Shown: piece by piece, positions 48,545 through 58,580 of the stretch
How the letters are laid out: each line of letters begins with the position of its first letter
How positions within the stretch are numbered: position 1 is the first letter of the stretch
Source of the DNA: Mycolicibacterium vulneris
GTDB taxonomy: Bacteria > Actinomycetota > Actinomycetes > Mycobacteriales > Mycobacteriaceae
Reading direction: 5' to 3'
DNA length: 64,000 nucleotides
NCBI RefSeq assembly: GCF_002104765.1
Contig: NZ_NCXM01000001.1
Location: 186,001 to 250,000 of the forward strand
Notes under the pieces: generated by a model
Seen by the model: only the letters and a program-made list of their open reading frames with translations
Databases searched by the model: none
What the model was told of the DNA's origin: nothing
Made by a program: the position numbers and the translations under genes

Positions 48545-50596
48545 ATGGCTTCCATGACGTCGCAAGCTCACGCCGCCCCCGAAGACAACCAAGATCCGTA
48601 CCTATGGCTCGAGGACGTCACCGGGGACGAGGCGCTCGACTGGGTGCGGGCGCGTAACGAGCCGACGCTGGCGCGTTTTCGCGACGAGAACTTCGAACGG
48701 ATGCGCACCGAGGCGCTCGAGGTGCTCGACACCGACGCCCGCATCCCCTACGTGGTCCGCCGGGGCGAGTACCTCTACAACTTCTGGCGTGACGCGGCCA
48801 ACCCCCGGGGCTTGTGGCGGCGCACCACGCTGGACAGCTACCGCACCGAGTCGCCCGAGTGGGACGTGCTGATCGACGTCGACGAGCTGGGCCGGGCCGA
48901 CGGCGAGAAATGGGTGTGGGCCGGCGCCGGCGTCATCTACCCCGAATACACCCGCGCGCTGGTCAGCCTGTCCCGCGGCGGCTCGGATGCCTCCATCGTG
49001 CGTGAGTTCGACATGCTGACAAGACAATTCGTCGACGACGGGTTCCAGCTTCCGGAGGCCAAGTCGCAGGTGAGCTGGGCCGATCCGGACACCGTGCTGG
49101 TGGGCACCGACTTCGGCCCCGATTCGCTGACCGATTCCGGCTATCCGCGGGTGGTCAAACGCTGGCGCCGCGGCACCCCCCTCGCTGAGGCCGAGACGGT
49201 GTTCGAGGGGGCGCGTTCCGACGTCAACGTGGTGGCGAGCGCCAGCCGGATCCCCGGCTACGAGCGCACGCTGATCGGCCGGGCGCTGGACTTCTGGAAC
49301 GAAGAGGTCTACGAGCTGCGCGGAACGGAACTCATCCGGATCGACGCGCCCACCGATGCCAGCGTGAGCCTGCACCGCGAGTGGCTGTTGATCGAGCTGC
49401 GCAGCGACTGGTCGTTGGGCGAGGTCACCTACACCGCCGGGTCGCTGCTGGCCGCGAATTACGACGAATTCCTCGCCGGCACAGCACAATTGCAGGTGGT
49501 CTTCGAGCCCGACGAGCACACCGCCCTGAACCACTACGCGTGGACAGAGGGTCGGCTGCTGATCGTCTCGCTGGCCGACGTCGCCAGCCGCGTGGAGATC
49601 GTCACGCCCGGCGACTGGCGGCGCGAGCCGGTGGCGGGCATTCCCGCCGCGACCAACACCGTGGTGGTTTCCGCCGACGACACCGGCGACGAGTTCTTCC
49701 TCGATTCCAGCGGTTTCGACTCGCCTTCGCGACTGATGCGCGGAACCGACGATGGGCAACTCGAGCAGATCAAGTCCGCCCCGGGCTTCTTCGATGCCGA
49801 AAACATCTCGGTGACACAGAATTTCGTCACGTCGCAGGACGGCACCTCGATCCCCTATTTCGTGGTGCGCCCCGGCGGTCCGCGGGCTTCGGACGGGCCG
49901 GCGCCCACCCTGCTCTACGGCTACGGCGGCTTCGAATCGTCAAACACCCCGGGCTACAGCGGCGTGCTGGGCCGGCTGTGGCTGGCCCGCGGCGGCACGT
50001 ATGTGCTGGCCAACATTCGCGGCGGCGGCGAATACGGTCCCGGCTGGCACACGCAGGCGATGCGCGAGGGCCGGCACAAGGTTGCTGAGGACTTCGCCGC
50101 CGTGGCAACCGATTTGGTGGATCGCGGCATCACCACTGTCGAGCAGCTCGGGGCGCAGGGCGGCAGCAACGGGGGCCTGCTGATGGGCATCATGTTGACC
50201 CAGTACCCGGAGAGGTTCGGCGCGCTGGTGTGCAGCGTGCCCCTGCTGGATATGAAGCGCTATCACCTGCTGCTGGCCGGCGCCTCGTGGGTCGCCGAAT
50301 ACGGCGACCCCGATAACCCCGACGACTGGGCGTTCATCTCCGAATACTCGCCTTACCAAAACATTTCGTCGACACGCCGGTACCCGCCGGTGCTGATGAC
50401 CACCTCCACCCGCGACGACCGGGTGCATCCGGGTCACGCCCGCAAGATGACCGCGGCGCTCGAGGCCGCCGGTCATCCGGTCTTCTACTACGAGAACATC
50501 GAGGGCGGGCACGCCGGCGCGGCGGACAACGAGCAGGTGGCTTTCAAGTCGGCGCTGACCTACTCGTTCCTATGGCAGACGCTCGCGCGGCCATAG
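48545..50596 (+). CDS. Prolyl oligopeptidase family (S9) peptidase (Rv0457c-like)
   Basis: 683 residues from ATG 48545 (ATG 48554 gives 680). N-terminal helix PYLWLEDVTGDEALDWVRARN, a seven-bladed propeller (~70-400), and an alpha/beta-hydrolase C-terminal domain: LLYGYGGFESSNTPGYS, YVLANIRGGGEYGPGWH, catalytic Ser in AQGGSNGGLLMG, Asp in STRDDRVHPGHARKM, and His in IEGGHAGAAD. Hydrolyses prolyl bonds of short peptides by family. No signal peptide, so cytosolic. The long open frame upstream of the ATG lies antisense to aldehyde dehydrogenase and is not coding. Confidence 0.94.
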   Translation: MASMTSQAHAAPEDNQDPYLWLEDVTGDEALDWVRARNEPTLARFRDENFERMRTEALEVLDTDARIPYVVRRGEYLYNFWRDAANPRGLWRRTTLDSYRTESPEWDVLIDVDELGRADGEKWVWAGAGVIYPEYTRALVSLSRGGSDASIVREFDMLTRQFVDDGFQLPEAKSQVSWADPDTVLVGTDFGPDSLTDSGYPRVVKRWRRGTPLAEAETVFEGARSDVNVVASASRIPGYERTLIGRALDFWNEEVYELRGTELIRIDAPTDASVSLHREWLLIELRSDWSLGEVTYTAGSLLAANYDEFLAGTAQLQVVFEPDEHTALNHYAWTEGRLLIVSLADVASRVEIVTPGDWRREPVAGIPAATNTVVVSADDTGDEFFLDSSGFDSPSRLMRGTDDGQLEQIKSAPGFFDAENISVTQNFVTSQDGTSIPYFVVRPGGPRASDGPAPTLLYGYGGFESSNTPGYSGVLGRLWLARGGTYVLANIRGGGEYGPGWHTQAMREGRHKVAEDFAAVATDLVDRGITTVEQLGAQGGSNGGLLMGIMLTQYPERFGALVCSVPLLDMKRYHLLLAGASWVAEYGDPDNPDDWAFISEYSPYQNISSTRRYPPVLMTTSTRDDRVHPGHARKMTAALEAAGHPVFYYENIEGGHAGAADNEQVAFKSALTYSFLWQTLARP

Positions 50597-50606
50597 GATC
50601 GTCGAC

Positions 50607-50918
50607 GTGTCCGCGATCCAACGCATCGAACTCACCCTGCTCGCGACGGGATTGATCTTCATCCTGGCCGCGGCGGCCCAGGCGCGCTATCGCTTCGTCA
50701 AGCACCGCCGCGCCGGCCGGCGGTTCTACTGGGCGACCGCGATCGTCGGCATCGTCTGCTTTGCTTTCGGAACCGGCCGGCTGTGGCCGAACGGCGTCGC
50801 GGCGGCGGCGGTCTTCTCCGCCATCATCGCGTTCTCGGCCTACCTCACCACGCCGTATCTGAAGATCGGCGGGCGGATCTACGCGTCCTCGCCGGAGAAC
50901 CGTCAGCCCGACCCCTAA
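50607..50918 (+). CDS. Small membrane protein, hypothetical
   Basis: 103 residues from GTG 50607, 10 bp after the peptidase stop. Three hydrophobic stretches: LTLLATGLIFILAAAAQARYR, FYWATAIVGIVCFAFGTG, and GVAAAAVFSAIIAFSAYLT. C-terminus ASSPENRQPDP. No family recognised. Same strand as the peptidase and echA2, with short spacing on both sides, so probably part of one transcript. Its reading is supported by sensible composition and clean start only. Confidence 0.7.
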   Translation: MSAIQRIELTLLATGLIFILAAAAQARYRFVKHRRAGRRFYWATAIVGIVCFAFGTGRLWPNGVAAAAVFSAIIAFSAYLTTPYLKIGGRIYASSPENRQPDP

Positions 50919-50925
50919 GGAAGCT

Positions 50926-51837
50926 ATGCCAACCAGCGACTTCCAAACGCTGCTGTACCGGACGGCCGGCCCGGTTGCCACCATCACGCTGAACCGTCCG
51001 GAGCAGCTCAACACCATCGTGCCGCCGATGCCCGACGAGATCGAGGCCGCCATCGGCTTGGCCGAGCGCGACCCGGCGGTCAAGGTCATCGTTCTGCGCG
51101 GCGCAGGCCGGGCCTTCTCCGGCGGCTACGACTTCGGCGGCGGCTTCCAGCACTGGGGCGAGGCCATGATGTCCGACGGGAAATGGGATCCCGGCAAGGA
51201 CTTCGCGATGGTCAGCGCCCGCGAGACCGGGCCGACGCAGAAGTTCATGGCCATCTGGCGGGCGTCCAAGCCGGTCATCGCGCAGGTGCACGGCTGGTGC
51301 GTGGGCGGGGCCAGCGACTACGCGCTGTGCGCCGACATCATCGTCGCCAGCGAGGACGCCGTGATCGGCACGCCCTACAGCAGGATGTGGGGGGCGTATC
51401 TGACCGGGATGTGGCTCTACCGGCTGAGCCTGGCCAAGGCGAAGTGGCACTCGCTGACCGGCCGACCGCTGACCGGCGTGCAGGCCGCCGAGATCGAGTT
51501 GATCAACGAGGCGGTGCCGTTCGAGCGGCTGGAGGCGCGGGTCGCCGAGATCGCGGCCGAGCTGGCGCAGATCCCTTTGTCGCAGCTACAGGCGCAGAAG
51601 CTGATCGTCAACCAGGCCTACGAGAACATGGGGCTGGCGTCCACCCAGACGCTGGGCGGCATTCTCGACGGCCTGATGCGCAATACTCCCGACGCGCTGG
51701 CGTTCATCAAGACCGTCGAGACCGACGGCGTGCGCGCCGCGATCGAACGCCGCGACGGCCCCTTCGGCGACTACAGTCAGGCCCCTCCGGAGCTGCGGCC
51801 CGACCCGACGCACGTCATCGTCCCTGATCGCGACTGA
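50926..51837 (+). CDS. echA2: Enoyl-CoA hydratase family protein EchA2
   Basis: 303 residues. Crotonase fold with VATITLNRPEQLNTI, VIVLRGAGRAFSGGYDFGGGF (oxyanion hole), and VHGWCVGGASDYALCADIIVAS. The two glutamates of classical hydratases do not appear at the expected places (GGASD where GGGxE is usual; GTPYSRMWGA where PE is usual), so it may catalyse another CoA reaction or bind acyl-CoA only. Matches Rv0456c by position and general sequence. AAGGA ribosome binding site lies six bases before ATG 50926. Confidence 0.9.
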   Translation: MPTSDFQTLLYRTAGPVATITLNRPEQLNTIVPPMPDEIEAAIGLAERDPAVKVIVLRGAGRAFSGGYDFGGGFQHWGEAMMSDGKWDPGKDFAMVSARETGPTQKFMAIWRASKPVIAQVHGWCVGGASDYALCADIIVASEDAVIGTPYSRMWGAYLTGMWLYRLSLAKAKWHSLTGRPLTGVQAAEIELINEAVPFERLEARVAEIAAELAQIPLSQLQAQKLIVNQAYENMGLASTQTLGGILDGLMRNTPDALAFIKTVETDGVRAAIERRDGPFGDYSQAPPELRPDPTHVIVPDRD

Positions 51838-51916
51838 TACTGAGATGCACTAGCGAATTCCTCGCAGTGACCTGGTAACTGTTCCCGGCGGGCCAAAAAG
51901 TGTTACCGTAATTGCT

Positions 51917-52369
51917 ATGTCTCGGCTGAGTACTGGCCTGCGTGCAGGCGCCGCGTTCCTTGCTCTGGGTATTACCGCTGCGATTTTTCCGTCGACCGCG
52001 GTAGCCGACTCCACGGAGGATTTCCCGATCCCCCGCCGAATGATCAATACGACATGCGACGCCGAGCAGATCCTGGCGGCCTCCCGGGACACCAGCCCGG
52101 TGTACTACCAGCGCTACATGATCGACTTCAACAACCACCCGAACGTGCAGCAGGCGACCATCGACAAGGCGCACTGGTTCTACTCGCTGTCGCCGCAGGA
52201 CCGCCGGAACTACTCCGAGAACTTCTACGCGCCCGTGTCCGATCCGCTGTGGGTGGCGTGGCCTAACCACATGAAGATTTTCTGGAACAACAAGGGCGTG
52301 GTGGCCAAGGCCACCGACATCTGCAACCAGTACCCGCCCGGCGACATGTCGGTGTGGAACTGGGCGTAA
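51917..52369 (+). CDS. Secreted protein for siderophore export (Rv0455c-like, DUF5078)
   Basis: 150 residues. Signal peptide [19 protein letters not shown] continuing to ...PSTAVADS, cleaved near residue 30. The mature domain has [33 protein letters not shown] and the second cysteine [18 protein letters not shown]; the two Cys probably form the disulfide-closed fold seen for this family. Rv0455c was reported as needed for efficient mycobactin/carboxymycobactin secretion with MmpL4/MmpL5. That agrees with the convergent mmpS-mmpL operon next door, 96 bp away. Confidence 0.9.
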   Translation: MSRLSTGLRAGAAFLALGITAAIFPSTAVADSTEDFPIPRRMINTTCDAEQILAASRDTSPVYYQRYMIDFNNHPNVQQATIDKAHWFYSLSPQDRRNYSENFYAPVSDPLWVAWPNHMKIFWNNKGVVAKATDICNQYPPGDMSVWNWA

Positions 52370-52394
52370 GCCGCAGGGCTGCAACGCTATCCGT

Positions 52395-52445
52395 CCCCCG
52401 ATCGGGGGTCAGCTCTCAATCATCAAGTCACGTCTTGCGCGTGAC
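52395..52445. terminator. Weak hairpins between convergent Rv0455c-like gene and mmpL
   Basis: Two short inverted repeats: CCCCC-GATC-GGGGG (52395-52408) and GTCACG...CGTGAC (52427-52445). Neither has a clear T-tract. They may slow polymerases from both sides. Confidence 0.35.
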
Positions 52446-52465
52446 CGGCCCTCGTCCACGCAGGG

Positions 52466-55396
52466 TCAGCGCGGTTGTACCACTCCGCCCGCCGGGTGCT
52501 GGTCAACGTCGCTGAGGATGAGCTCGCGCACGGCGGGACGCGGTCCGTACGGTCGCAGCATGGTGCTGGCCGGCCGCGGGCGGACGTGCTGCGGCCACCA
52601 GAACCAGCGCCCGAGCAGGGTGGCCAGCGACGGTGTCATGAACGACCGCACGATCAAGGTGTCGAACAGCAGACCCAGCGCGATCGTCGTACCCACCTGG
52701 GCCATCACCAGCAGCGGGCTGAACATGAACGTGGCCATGGTCGCGGCGAACACCAGACCGGCGGAGGTCACCACCGAGCCCGAACCGGCCATCGCGCGGA
52801 TCGTCCCGGTTTTGAGCCCGGCGTGGATTTCCTCCTTGAACCGCGATATCAGCAGCAGGTTGTAGTCCGAGCCGACCGCCAGCAGCAGGATGACCGCCAT
52901 CGCCAGCACCATCCAGTGCAACTTCATACCCAGGATGTACTGCCATAAGAGCACGGAGAGTCCGAACGAGGCGCCCAGCGACAGCAACACCGTTCCGACG
53001 ATCACGACGGCCGCCACGACGCTTCGGGTGATCACCAGCATGATGACGAAAATCAAAGTGGCCGCGGCGATTCCGGCGATCATCAGGTCGATGTTGGAGC
53101 CGTCGTGCATGTCCTTGTACGTCGCGGCGGTGCCGCCGAGGTAGACCTTGGCGCCCTCCCAGGGGGTGCCCTTGATCGCCTCGTGCACGGCCTGCTTGAT
53201 CGGTTCGATGTGGTTGATGCCTTCGGGAGTCGCCGGGTCGCCTTCATGGGAGATGATCAACCGGACGGCGTGCCCGTTCGGCGAGATGAACTGCTTGAGA
53301 CCCCGCGCGAAATCCGGGCTCTTGAACGCCTCCGGCGGAAGGTAGAACGTGTCGTCGTTCTTCGCTTTGTCGAAGGCATCGCCCTGCGCGGTGGCGTTGT
53401 CGGACTGCGCTCTCGCCTGTTCGTTAAGACCCTGTGTGATCGCATAGTTCGACATGATGGTGTCGAGGTTGCGCTGCTGGCTCTCGATCTGCGGCGGTAT
53501 CAGCGCCACCAGCTTGGGCTGAATCCGATCCAGCTTGTCGAGATTCGCGCTGAGGTTCACGATGTTCTCGGCCACCTGATCGATGCCGTCGAGCGCGTTG
53601 AAGACCGACCGGAGCGCCCAGCAGGCCGGGATGTCGTAGCAGTGCTTCTCCCAGTAGAAGTAGCTACGGATCGGCCGGAGGAAGTCGTCGAAGTTCGCGA
53701 TGTCGTCGCGCAACTTCTCGGTGATATGCACGGTTTCCTTGGTGAGCCTGGTGGTTTCGTGTGTGGTGTTGCTCAGATCCTGGGTGACCTGCATCTGCTC
53801 ATGCAGCGTTGCCATCGTCTTGTGCAGCTCGTCCGCCTGCTTGAGCAGGTTTGCCGCCTGCTCGTCCTGATAGTGCTGGGTCTGGATCCGGCCCGCAGCT
53901 TGCGCCCCCATCTGAAACCCCAGGGTGCTGTGGTCGAGCGGCGTGCCCAACGGTCGGGTGATGGTCTGTACCCGGCCGATACCGGGGATGTGGAAGACCG
54001 CCTTGGCGACCTTGTCCAGAACGATGAAGTCGGCCGGGTTACGCAAGTCGTGATCGGTCTCGATCATCAACAGCTCAGGATTGAGCCGAGCCTGGTCGAA
54101 GTGCCGGTCCGCGGCGGCATAGCCGACATTGGCCGGGGTGTCCGCCGGCAGGAAGTGGCGGTTGTCGTAGTCCGTCTTGTAACCGGGCAGGGCGAGCAGA
54201 CCAACCAACGCGACCGCGACGGTCACCGCGAGAACCGGTGCGGGCCAGCGGACGACCGCGGTGCCCATGCGACGCCAGCCCCGGGTCTGCAGTGAGCGCT
54301 TCGGATCCATGAGCTTGAAGAACGAAGCCACCGTCAGCACCGCGGGGCCCAGCGTCAGCGCCGCGAGAACCGCGACCAGCATGCCGACGGCACACGGCAC
54401 ACCCAGCGACTCGAAATACGGCAACCGGCAGAAGCTCAGACAGTACATCGCGCCGGCGATGGTCAGACCCGACCCGAGCACGACATGCGCAGTGCTGTGG
54501 AACATGGTGTAGAACGCTTTTTCGCGCGACTCGCCCAAACCGCGTGCTTCGTGGTAGCGGCCGACCACAAAAATCGCGTAGTCCGTTCCAGCGGCGATCG
54601 CCATCAGCACCAGCATGTTGTTGGCGAAGGTAGAAAGCCCGATGACTCCGTAGTTTCCCAGGACTGCGACGACGCCACGGGCCGCTGCCAACTCGATGAA
54701 GACCATGAGCAGCATGATCAGCATAGTGACCACCGACCGGTAGACGAACAGCAGCATCACCACAATCACTGCGAAGGTGACGAGCGTGACCTTCGCGACG
54801 CCCTTCTCACCCGCGTGGGACTGATCAGCGAACAGCGGACCCGCGCCGGTGACGTATGCCTTGATTCCCGGCGGCGCGGGCACCGAGTCCACGATCTTGC
54901 GGACAGCCGCGGCAGACTCGTTCGCCAGCCCGCCGCCCATGTTGCCGGCGAGGTAAACCTGGACGTACGCGGCCTTTTGATCGTGGCTCTGGGAACCCGC
55001 CGCCGTCAGCGGATCACTCCAGAAATCCTGGACGTGCTGAACGTGTTTCTTGTCTTGCTCGATGCGCTTGACGATCTCGTCGTAGTAGCGGTGCGCTTCG
55101 GCCCCGAGTGGTTTGTCGCCCTCCAGCAAGATCATGGCCGAGTTGTCGGAGCTGAACTCTTTGAACGTCGATCCGACCTTCATCATCGACTGAAAGGATG
55201 CCGCGTCAGTCGGACTCATCGACACCGAGTGGGTTTTGGCGACGACCTCCAGCTGCGGGGCCACGGTGTTGGTGACGAACACGATGCCCAACCACACCAG
55301 GACGATCGGCAGGGCCAGCCGATGGATCATCCGCGGCAGGAACGGCGGGATCAGCGGCTGGTCGACGCGCGGCGGGGCCTCGCCCGGCTCGCTCAT
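52466..55396 (-). CDS. MmpL-family RND transporter (MmpL4/MmpL5 clade)
   Basis: 976 residues from ATG 55396, overlapping the mmpS stop by 4 bp (ATGA). RND permease with ~11-12 helices: N-terminal [16 protein letters not shown], periplasmic domain, TM cluster at about 190-370 ([39 protein letters not shown] with the proton-relay Asp-Tyr), a second loop with a long coiled-coil (about 505-640), and a C-terminal cluster with [39 protein letters not shown] is typical of MmpL4/5. It exports siderophores or lipids with MmpS. The orientation is opposite to mmpL4 in H37Rv relative to its neighbours, so orthology is uncertain. Confidence 0.88.
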   Translation of the reverse strand: MSEPGEAPPRVDQPLIPPFLPRMIHRLALPIVLVWLGIVFVTNTVAPQLEVVAKTHSVSMSPTDAASFQSMMKVGSTFKEFSSDNSAMILLEGDKPLGAEAHRYYDEIVKRIEQDKKHVQHVQDFWSDPLTAAGSQSHDQKAAYVQVYLAGNMGGGLANESAAAVRKIVDSVPAPPGIKAYVTGAGPLFADQSHAGEKGVAKVTLVTFAVIVVMLLFVYRSVVTMLIMLLMVFIELAAARGVVAVLGNYGVIGLSTFANNMLVLMAIAAGTDYAIFVVGRYHEARGLGESREKAFYTMFHSTAHVVLGSGLTIAGAMYCLSFCRLPYFESLGVPCAVGMLVAVLAALTLGPAVLTVASFFKLMDPKRSLQTRGWRRMGTAVVRWPAPVLAVTVAVALVGLLALPGYKTDYDNRHFLPADTPANVGYAAADRHFDQARLNPELLMIETDHDLRNPADFIVLDKVAKAVFHIPGIGRVQTITRPLGTPLDHSTLGFQMGAQAAGRIQTQHYQDEQAANLLKQADELHKTMATLHEQMQVTQDLSNTTHETTRLTKETVHITEKLRDDIANFDDFLRPIRSYFYWEKHCYDIPACWALRSVFNALDGIDQVAENIVNLSANLDKLDRIQPKLVALIPPQIESQQRNLDTIMSNYAITQGLNEQARAQSDNATAQGDAFDKAKNDDTFYLPPEAFKSPDFARGLKQFISPNGHAVRLIISHEGDPATPEGINHIEPIKQAVHEAIKGTPWEGAKVYLGGTAATYKDMHDGSNIDLMIAGIAAATLIFVIMLVITRSVVAAVVIVGTVLLSLGASFGLSVLLWQYILGMKLHWMVLAMAVILLLAVGSDYNLLLISRFKEEIHAGLKTGTIRAMAGSGSVVTSAGLVFAATMATFMFSPLLVMAQVGTTIALGLLFDTLIVRSFMTPSLATLLGRWFWWPQHVRPRPASTMLRPYGPRPAVRELILSDVDQHPAGGVVQPR

Positions 55397-55995
55397 GCGG
55401 ACTTGTCCAGGCAATAGACGAAGGCGTTCACGGTTTGGTTGGAATCTGAGCGATTCGGAGTCTTGATGACGTCACCGCTCCCGTCGTGCTTGTTCACGAC
55501 GAATTGGCAGGCGATCCAACTGCCGTCTCCTTGGGCCACCAGGTTTGCCGGGATACCGGGCTTCGTTGAACTCAATACTTTGCTCCAGGGCAAGGGCACG
55601 TTAAGGGCTTGTTGCGGATGTGAGTTTTCGTCGAGGTAGTTGATGGTTGCCGTGCTGCCCGGTGGGCCCCAGACCTCGAGCGTGATCGTCTTGGCGTTGA
55701 ACTCGTCGAGCACCTCGCCCGACGTGCCCCCACCGAACGAACCGCGGTGAACGCCAAAGACGCCGTGCAACCTGTACACCACGAATCCCGAGAGCGCGAC
55801 GACAGCCACGATCGTGAGCACCAGCCAGAAACGGCCCAGCAACCCCTTCTTGGCGCGTTGTGGGGCGACCTTGTTGCCGTCGCTGCCGGCGGAGCCGTGC
55901 GTCATTAGCGGCTCGGTCCTTGGCTCAGTCGTCGTCGTGGGCGCTTCAAGTCCTTCGCCACGGGTGTGTTCACCGGTTGCAGTTCGCCAAGCCAC
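55393..55995 (-). CDS. MmpS-family membrane fusion-like protein
   Basis: 200 residues from GTG 55995, which has a strong AGGAGG ten bases upstream; ATG 55905 would give 170 residues. N-terminal ~50 residues polar, one transmembrane helix ([21 protein letters not shown], about 55-75), then the periplasmic MmpS domain: [49 protein letters not shown] and [12 protein letters not shown] with the conserved Cys pair. The N-terminal extension is longer than in M. tuberculosis MmpS4 (140 residues). Partner of the MmpL downstream (ATGA overlap). Confidence 0.87.
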   Translation of the reverse strand: MAWRTATGEHTRGEGLEAPTTTTEPRTEPLMTHGSAGSDGNKVAPQRAKKGLLGRFWLVLTIVAVVALSGFVVYRLHGVFGVHRGSFGGGTSGEVLDEFNAKTITLEVWGPPGSTATINYLDENSHPQQALNVPLPWSKVLSSTKPGIPANLVAQGDGSWIACQFVVNKHDGSGDVIKTPNRSDSNQTVNAFVYCLDKSA

Positions 55996-56019
55996 AGCGC
56001 TCCGGCCTCCTTTCTGAGT

Positions 56020-56688
56020 TTATGAGGATTCCGAGACCAGGCCGATGCAGGTGGCCGTCAGCAGGCGGGTCAGGGCGGACGCGAAGTCCAGATTCCACTC
56101 GGGCGGAACGACTTCGGGCTCCTCGGCGTAGACGTCGGTCAGGTGCTCCGGCGGGTTCGCGACTTGCCACAGCGTCGCGGCAAGAGAGTACGCGGCCAGC
56201 AGGATGTCGAGCGAGCCCGATCGCCCGAGCTCGGGCAGCGCGCTCCCAATCGAATCGGCCAGTGACAGTGTGGCCGCCGTGCTGATCCGCCTGACCTCGA
56301 TGACCCGCTCGGCGTCCACCTCGTGTTCGAGGTGCAGGTGCAGGTTGGCCAGCAGGTCGCAGAACAACGGGTCGTCGGCCAGGGCCTCGGCCAGCGTCTC
56401 GGCGATGCGGGAGGGTGACTTCACACCGGGCTCGGTCAGCTTCTGCGACACGGTATTCGACCACCGCACCCAGCCCTCGGCGGACAGGTGCAGCAGGACT
56501 TCCTTGTGCGAGGTGAAGTAGCGGCGCACCGCCGAGTAGTGGATTCCGGCGCGGCTGGCGACCGCGGTCAGGGTGACCGACGCGACGCCCGTTTCCATTG
56601 CCAGCGAGCGTGCGGCTTCCACGAGGGCCTCCGCACGTTGGCGCTTCTTTTCCTCTGTGCGGGCGCGCTGGAATGTTAGTTGCGCCAC
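56020..56688 (-). CDS. TetR-family regulator of the mmpS-mmpL operon (Rv0452-like)
   Basis: 222 residues from GTG 56688 (VAQLTFQRARTEEKKRQRAE). HTH at residues ~15-60: ALVEAARSLAMETGVASVTL, VASRAGIHYSAVRRYFTSHKEVL. The ligand-binding part has LFCDLLANLHLHLEHEVDAERV and a C-terminal TetR_C segment LLAAYSLAATLWQVANPPEHL. It sits 24 bp upstream of mmpS on the same strand, so is part of that operon and its likely repressor. Two 21-bp direct repeats with internal dyads lie 11-54 bp upstream of its start. Confidence 0.9.
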   Translation of the reverse strand: MAQLTFQRARTEEKKRQRAEALVEAARSLAMETGVASVTLTAVASRAGIHYSAVRRYFTSHKEVLLHLSAEGWVRWSNTVSQKLTEPGVKSPSRIAETLAEALADDPLFCDLLANLHLHLEHEVDAERVIEVRRISTAATLSLADSIGSALPELGRSGSLDILLAAYSLAATLWQVANPPEHLTDVYAEEPEVVPPEWNLDFASALTRLLTATCIGLVSESS

Positions 56689-56698
56689 CGGCTGAGGG

Positions 56699-56742
56699 TA
56701 ACGCACATTGTGTGATTTGCATAACGCACGACGCGTGATTTG
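56699..56742. promoter_or_regulatory. Tandem 21-bp elements, candidate TetR operators
   Basis: TAACGCACATTGTGTGATTTG (56699-56719) and a second copy at 56722-56742 that starts TAACGCACGACGCGTGATTT, offset 23 bp. Each has an internal dyad: CACA-N3-TGTG in the first, CACG-N3-CGTG in the second, so changes between copies are compensated and symmetry is kept. Location directly upstream of the TetR start suggests autoregulation and control of mmpS-mmpL. Confidence 0.7.
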
Positions 56743-56828
56743 TGGCCGGGTCACTCGGCCGCGACAGAACAGGTAAAGGTGTAGCCATGCTCATCGTCCG
56801 GCGCCCGTCGAGCCCCTCCGGGTAGCGC

Positions 56829-58571
56829 GTGCAGACCATCGCCCTGATCGGGTTTCTCGGCGGCCTGATCACCGGCATCTCGCCGTGCATCCTGCCGGTG
56901 CTTCCGGTGATTCTGCTGTCCGGCATGGACAGCAGCCGAACCGGCGCCCGCAGCGTTAAGTCCGCGACGCGGCCGTACCTGGTGATCGCCGGCCTGGTGT
57001 GCAGTTTCAGCCTGGCCACGCTGATCGGTTCCGCGCTGCTGACGGCGCTGCACCTGCCGCAGGATGCGATCCGGTGGGCCGCACTGGTGGTGTTGGTCCT
57101 GATCGGCCTGGGGTTGATCTTCCCGCCGGTGCAGCACCTGCTCGAGCGGCCGTTCACGTATTTCCCGCAGCGTCAAATAGGTTCTGGGACAGATGGTTTC
57201 GGCCTTGGCCTGGCACTGGGTGCCCTGTATGTGCCGTGCGCGGGTCCGGTGCTGGCCGCCATTGTGGTGGCCGGCGGGACGTCGTCGATCGGGCCCGGCG
57301 CGCTGGTGTTGACCGCGACGTTCGCCATCGGCAACGCGTTGCCGCTGCTGGCCTTCGCACTGGCCGGGCGGCGCGTCGCCGAACGAGTGGCCGCGTTCCG
57401 CCGCCGCCAGCGTGTCATCCAGATCGCCGGCGGGATCGCGATGATCGTGCTGGCCGTGGCGCTGGTGTTCAACCTGCCGGCGATGCTGCAGCGCGCCGTC
57501 CCCGACTACACGACCGCAATGCAGAACAAGCTGGGGGCCAACGACATCGAGCGCAGCCTGGGTTCGGCCCCCATGCAGCAGCCCAACCAGGGCAGCGGGC
57601 TGCAGCTGAGCCGGCCCGGCACCACGGTCGACGGCGCGCTCAGCGATTGCTCCAGCGGCTCCGCCGAACTGCAACAGTGCGGACCCGCCCCCGCCCTCAC
57701 CGGTGTCACCGGGTGGCTCAACACCCCGGACGGCAAGCCGCTGGACCCGGCATCGGTGAGCGGCAAGGTGATCCTGATCGACTTCTGGGCCTACTCGTGC
57801 ATCAACTGTCAGCGCGCCATCCCGCATGTGATCGACTGGTACAACCGGTATCGGGACAGCGGGCTGCTCGTCATCGGGGTGCACACCCCCGAGTACGCCT
57901 TCGAACGGGTGCCCGCCAACGTGGCCAGCGGCTCCGTCGACCTGCACATCACCTATCCCATCGCACTGGACAACGACTACGCGACGTGGAACAACTTCCA
58001 GAACCTGTACTGGCCGGCCGAGTACCTGATCGACGCGAATGGGCAAGTGCGGCATACCAAGTTCGGCGAGGGCGACTACGACGACACCGAGAAGCTGATC
58101 CGCAAGCTGCTGACCGACGCCCATCCCGGCATTCAGCTGCCCGCTGGGGTGCACGGGGCCGACACCACCCCGCGGACCATGCTCACACCCGAGACGTACC
58201 TTGGTGTCGGCAAGAGCGGAAACTACGGCGGCAGCGGGGATTACAAAGGCGGCGCCGCCACGCTGAGCTTCCCGCCGAACCTGGCCGACGACAAGTTCGC
58301 CCTGCGCGGTCGCTGGACCCTGGACGACCAGGGGGCCACCGCCGACGGCGACGACTCCGCCGTCCGGCTGAACTACACCGCGAAGGATGTGTACGCCGTC
58401 GTCGGCGGCACCGGGACGCTCACCGTTAGCCGCGACGGCAAGACCACCACGACGCCGATCGGCGGAGCGCCCACGTTGCACCGGATCGTCGCCGACGACT
58501 CCGCGCACCGCGATCAGCTGGACATGCAGGTCAGCAAGGGCCTGCAGGTGTTTTCGTTCACGTTCGGCTAG
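56829..58571 (+). CDS. DipZ-like membrane thiol-disulfide protein (CcdA + thioredoxin-like domains)
   Basis: 580 residues from GTG 56829. N-terminal CcdA/DsbD-type transmembrane domain, six helices (about 1-235), with the paired cysteines in [13 protein letters not shown] and [10 protein letters not shown] that pass electrons across the membrane. Residues ~275-420 are a TlpA/AhpC-like thioredoxin domain with the Cxx[13 protein letters not shown] and [11 protein letters not shown]. Residues ~430-580 are a carbohydrate-binding-like beta domain ([18 protein letters not shown]), as in M. tuberculosis DipZ (Rv2874). It would deliver reducing power to extracytoplasmic substrates. Divergent from the TetR gene. 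Confidence 0.88.
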   Translation: MQTIALIGFLGGLITGISPCILPVLPVILLSGMDSSRTGARSVKSATRPYLVIAGLVCSFSLATLIGSALLTALHLPQDAIRWAALVVLVLIGLGLIFPPVQHLLERPFTYFPQRQIGSGTDGFGLGLALGALYVPCAGPVLAAIVVAGGTSSIGPGALVLTATFAIGNALPLLAFALAGRRVAERVAAFRRRQRVIQIAGGIAMIVLAVALVFNLPAMLQRAVPDYTTAMQNKLGANDIERSLGSAPMQQPNQGSGLQLSRPGTTVDGALSDCSSGSAELQQCGPAPALTGVTGWLNTPDGKPLDPASVSGKVILIDFWAYSCINCQRAIPHVIDWYNRYRDSGLLVIGVHTPEYAFERVPANVASGSVDLHITYPIALDNDYATWNNFQNLYWPAEYLIDANGQVRHTKFGEGDYDDTEKLIRKLLTDAHPGIQLPAGVHGADTTPRTMLTPETYLGVGKSGNYGGSGDYKGGAATLSFPPNLADDKFALRGRWTLDDQGATADGDDSAVRLNYTAKDVYAVVGGTGTLTVSRDGKTTTTPIGGAPTLHRIVADDSAHRDQLDMQVSKGLQVFSFTFG

Positions 58572-58580
58572 CCGCCGGGC

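Noticed and set aside
52466..55995. Naming the pair mmpL4-mmpS4 outright
   Set aside because: Orientation relative to neighbours differs from H37Rv and MmpS is longer; clade membership is plausible but orthology is not shown.
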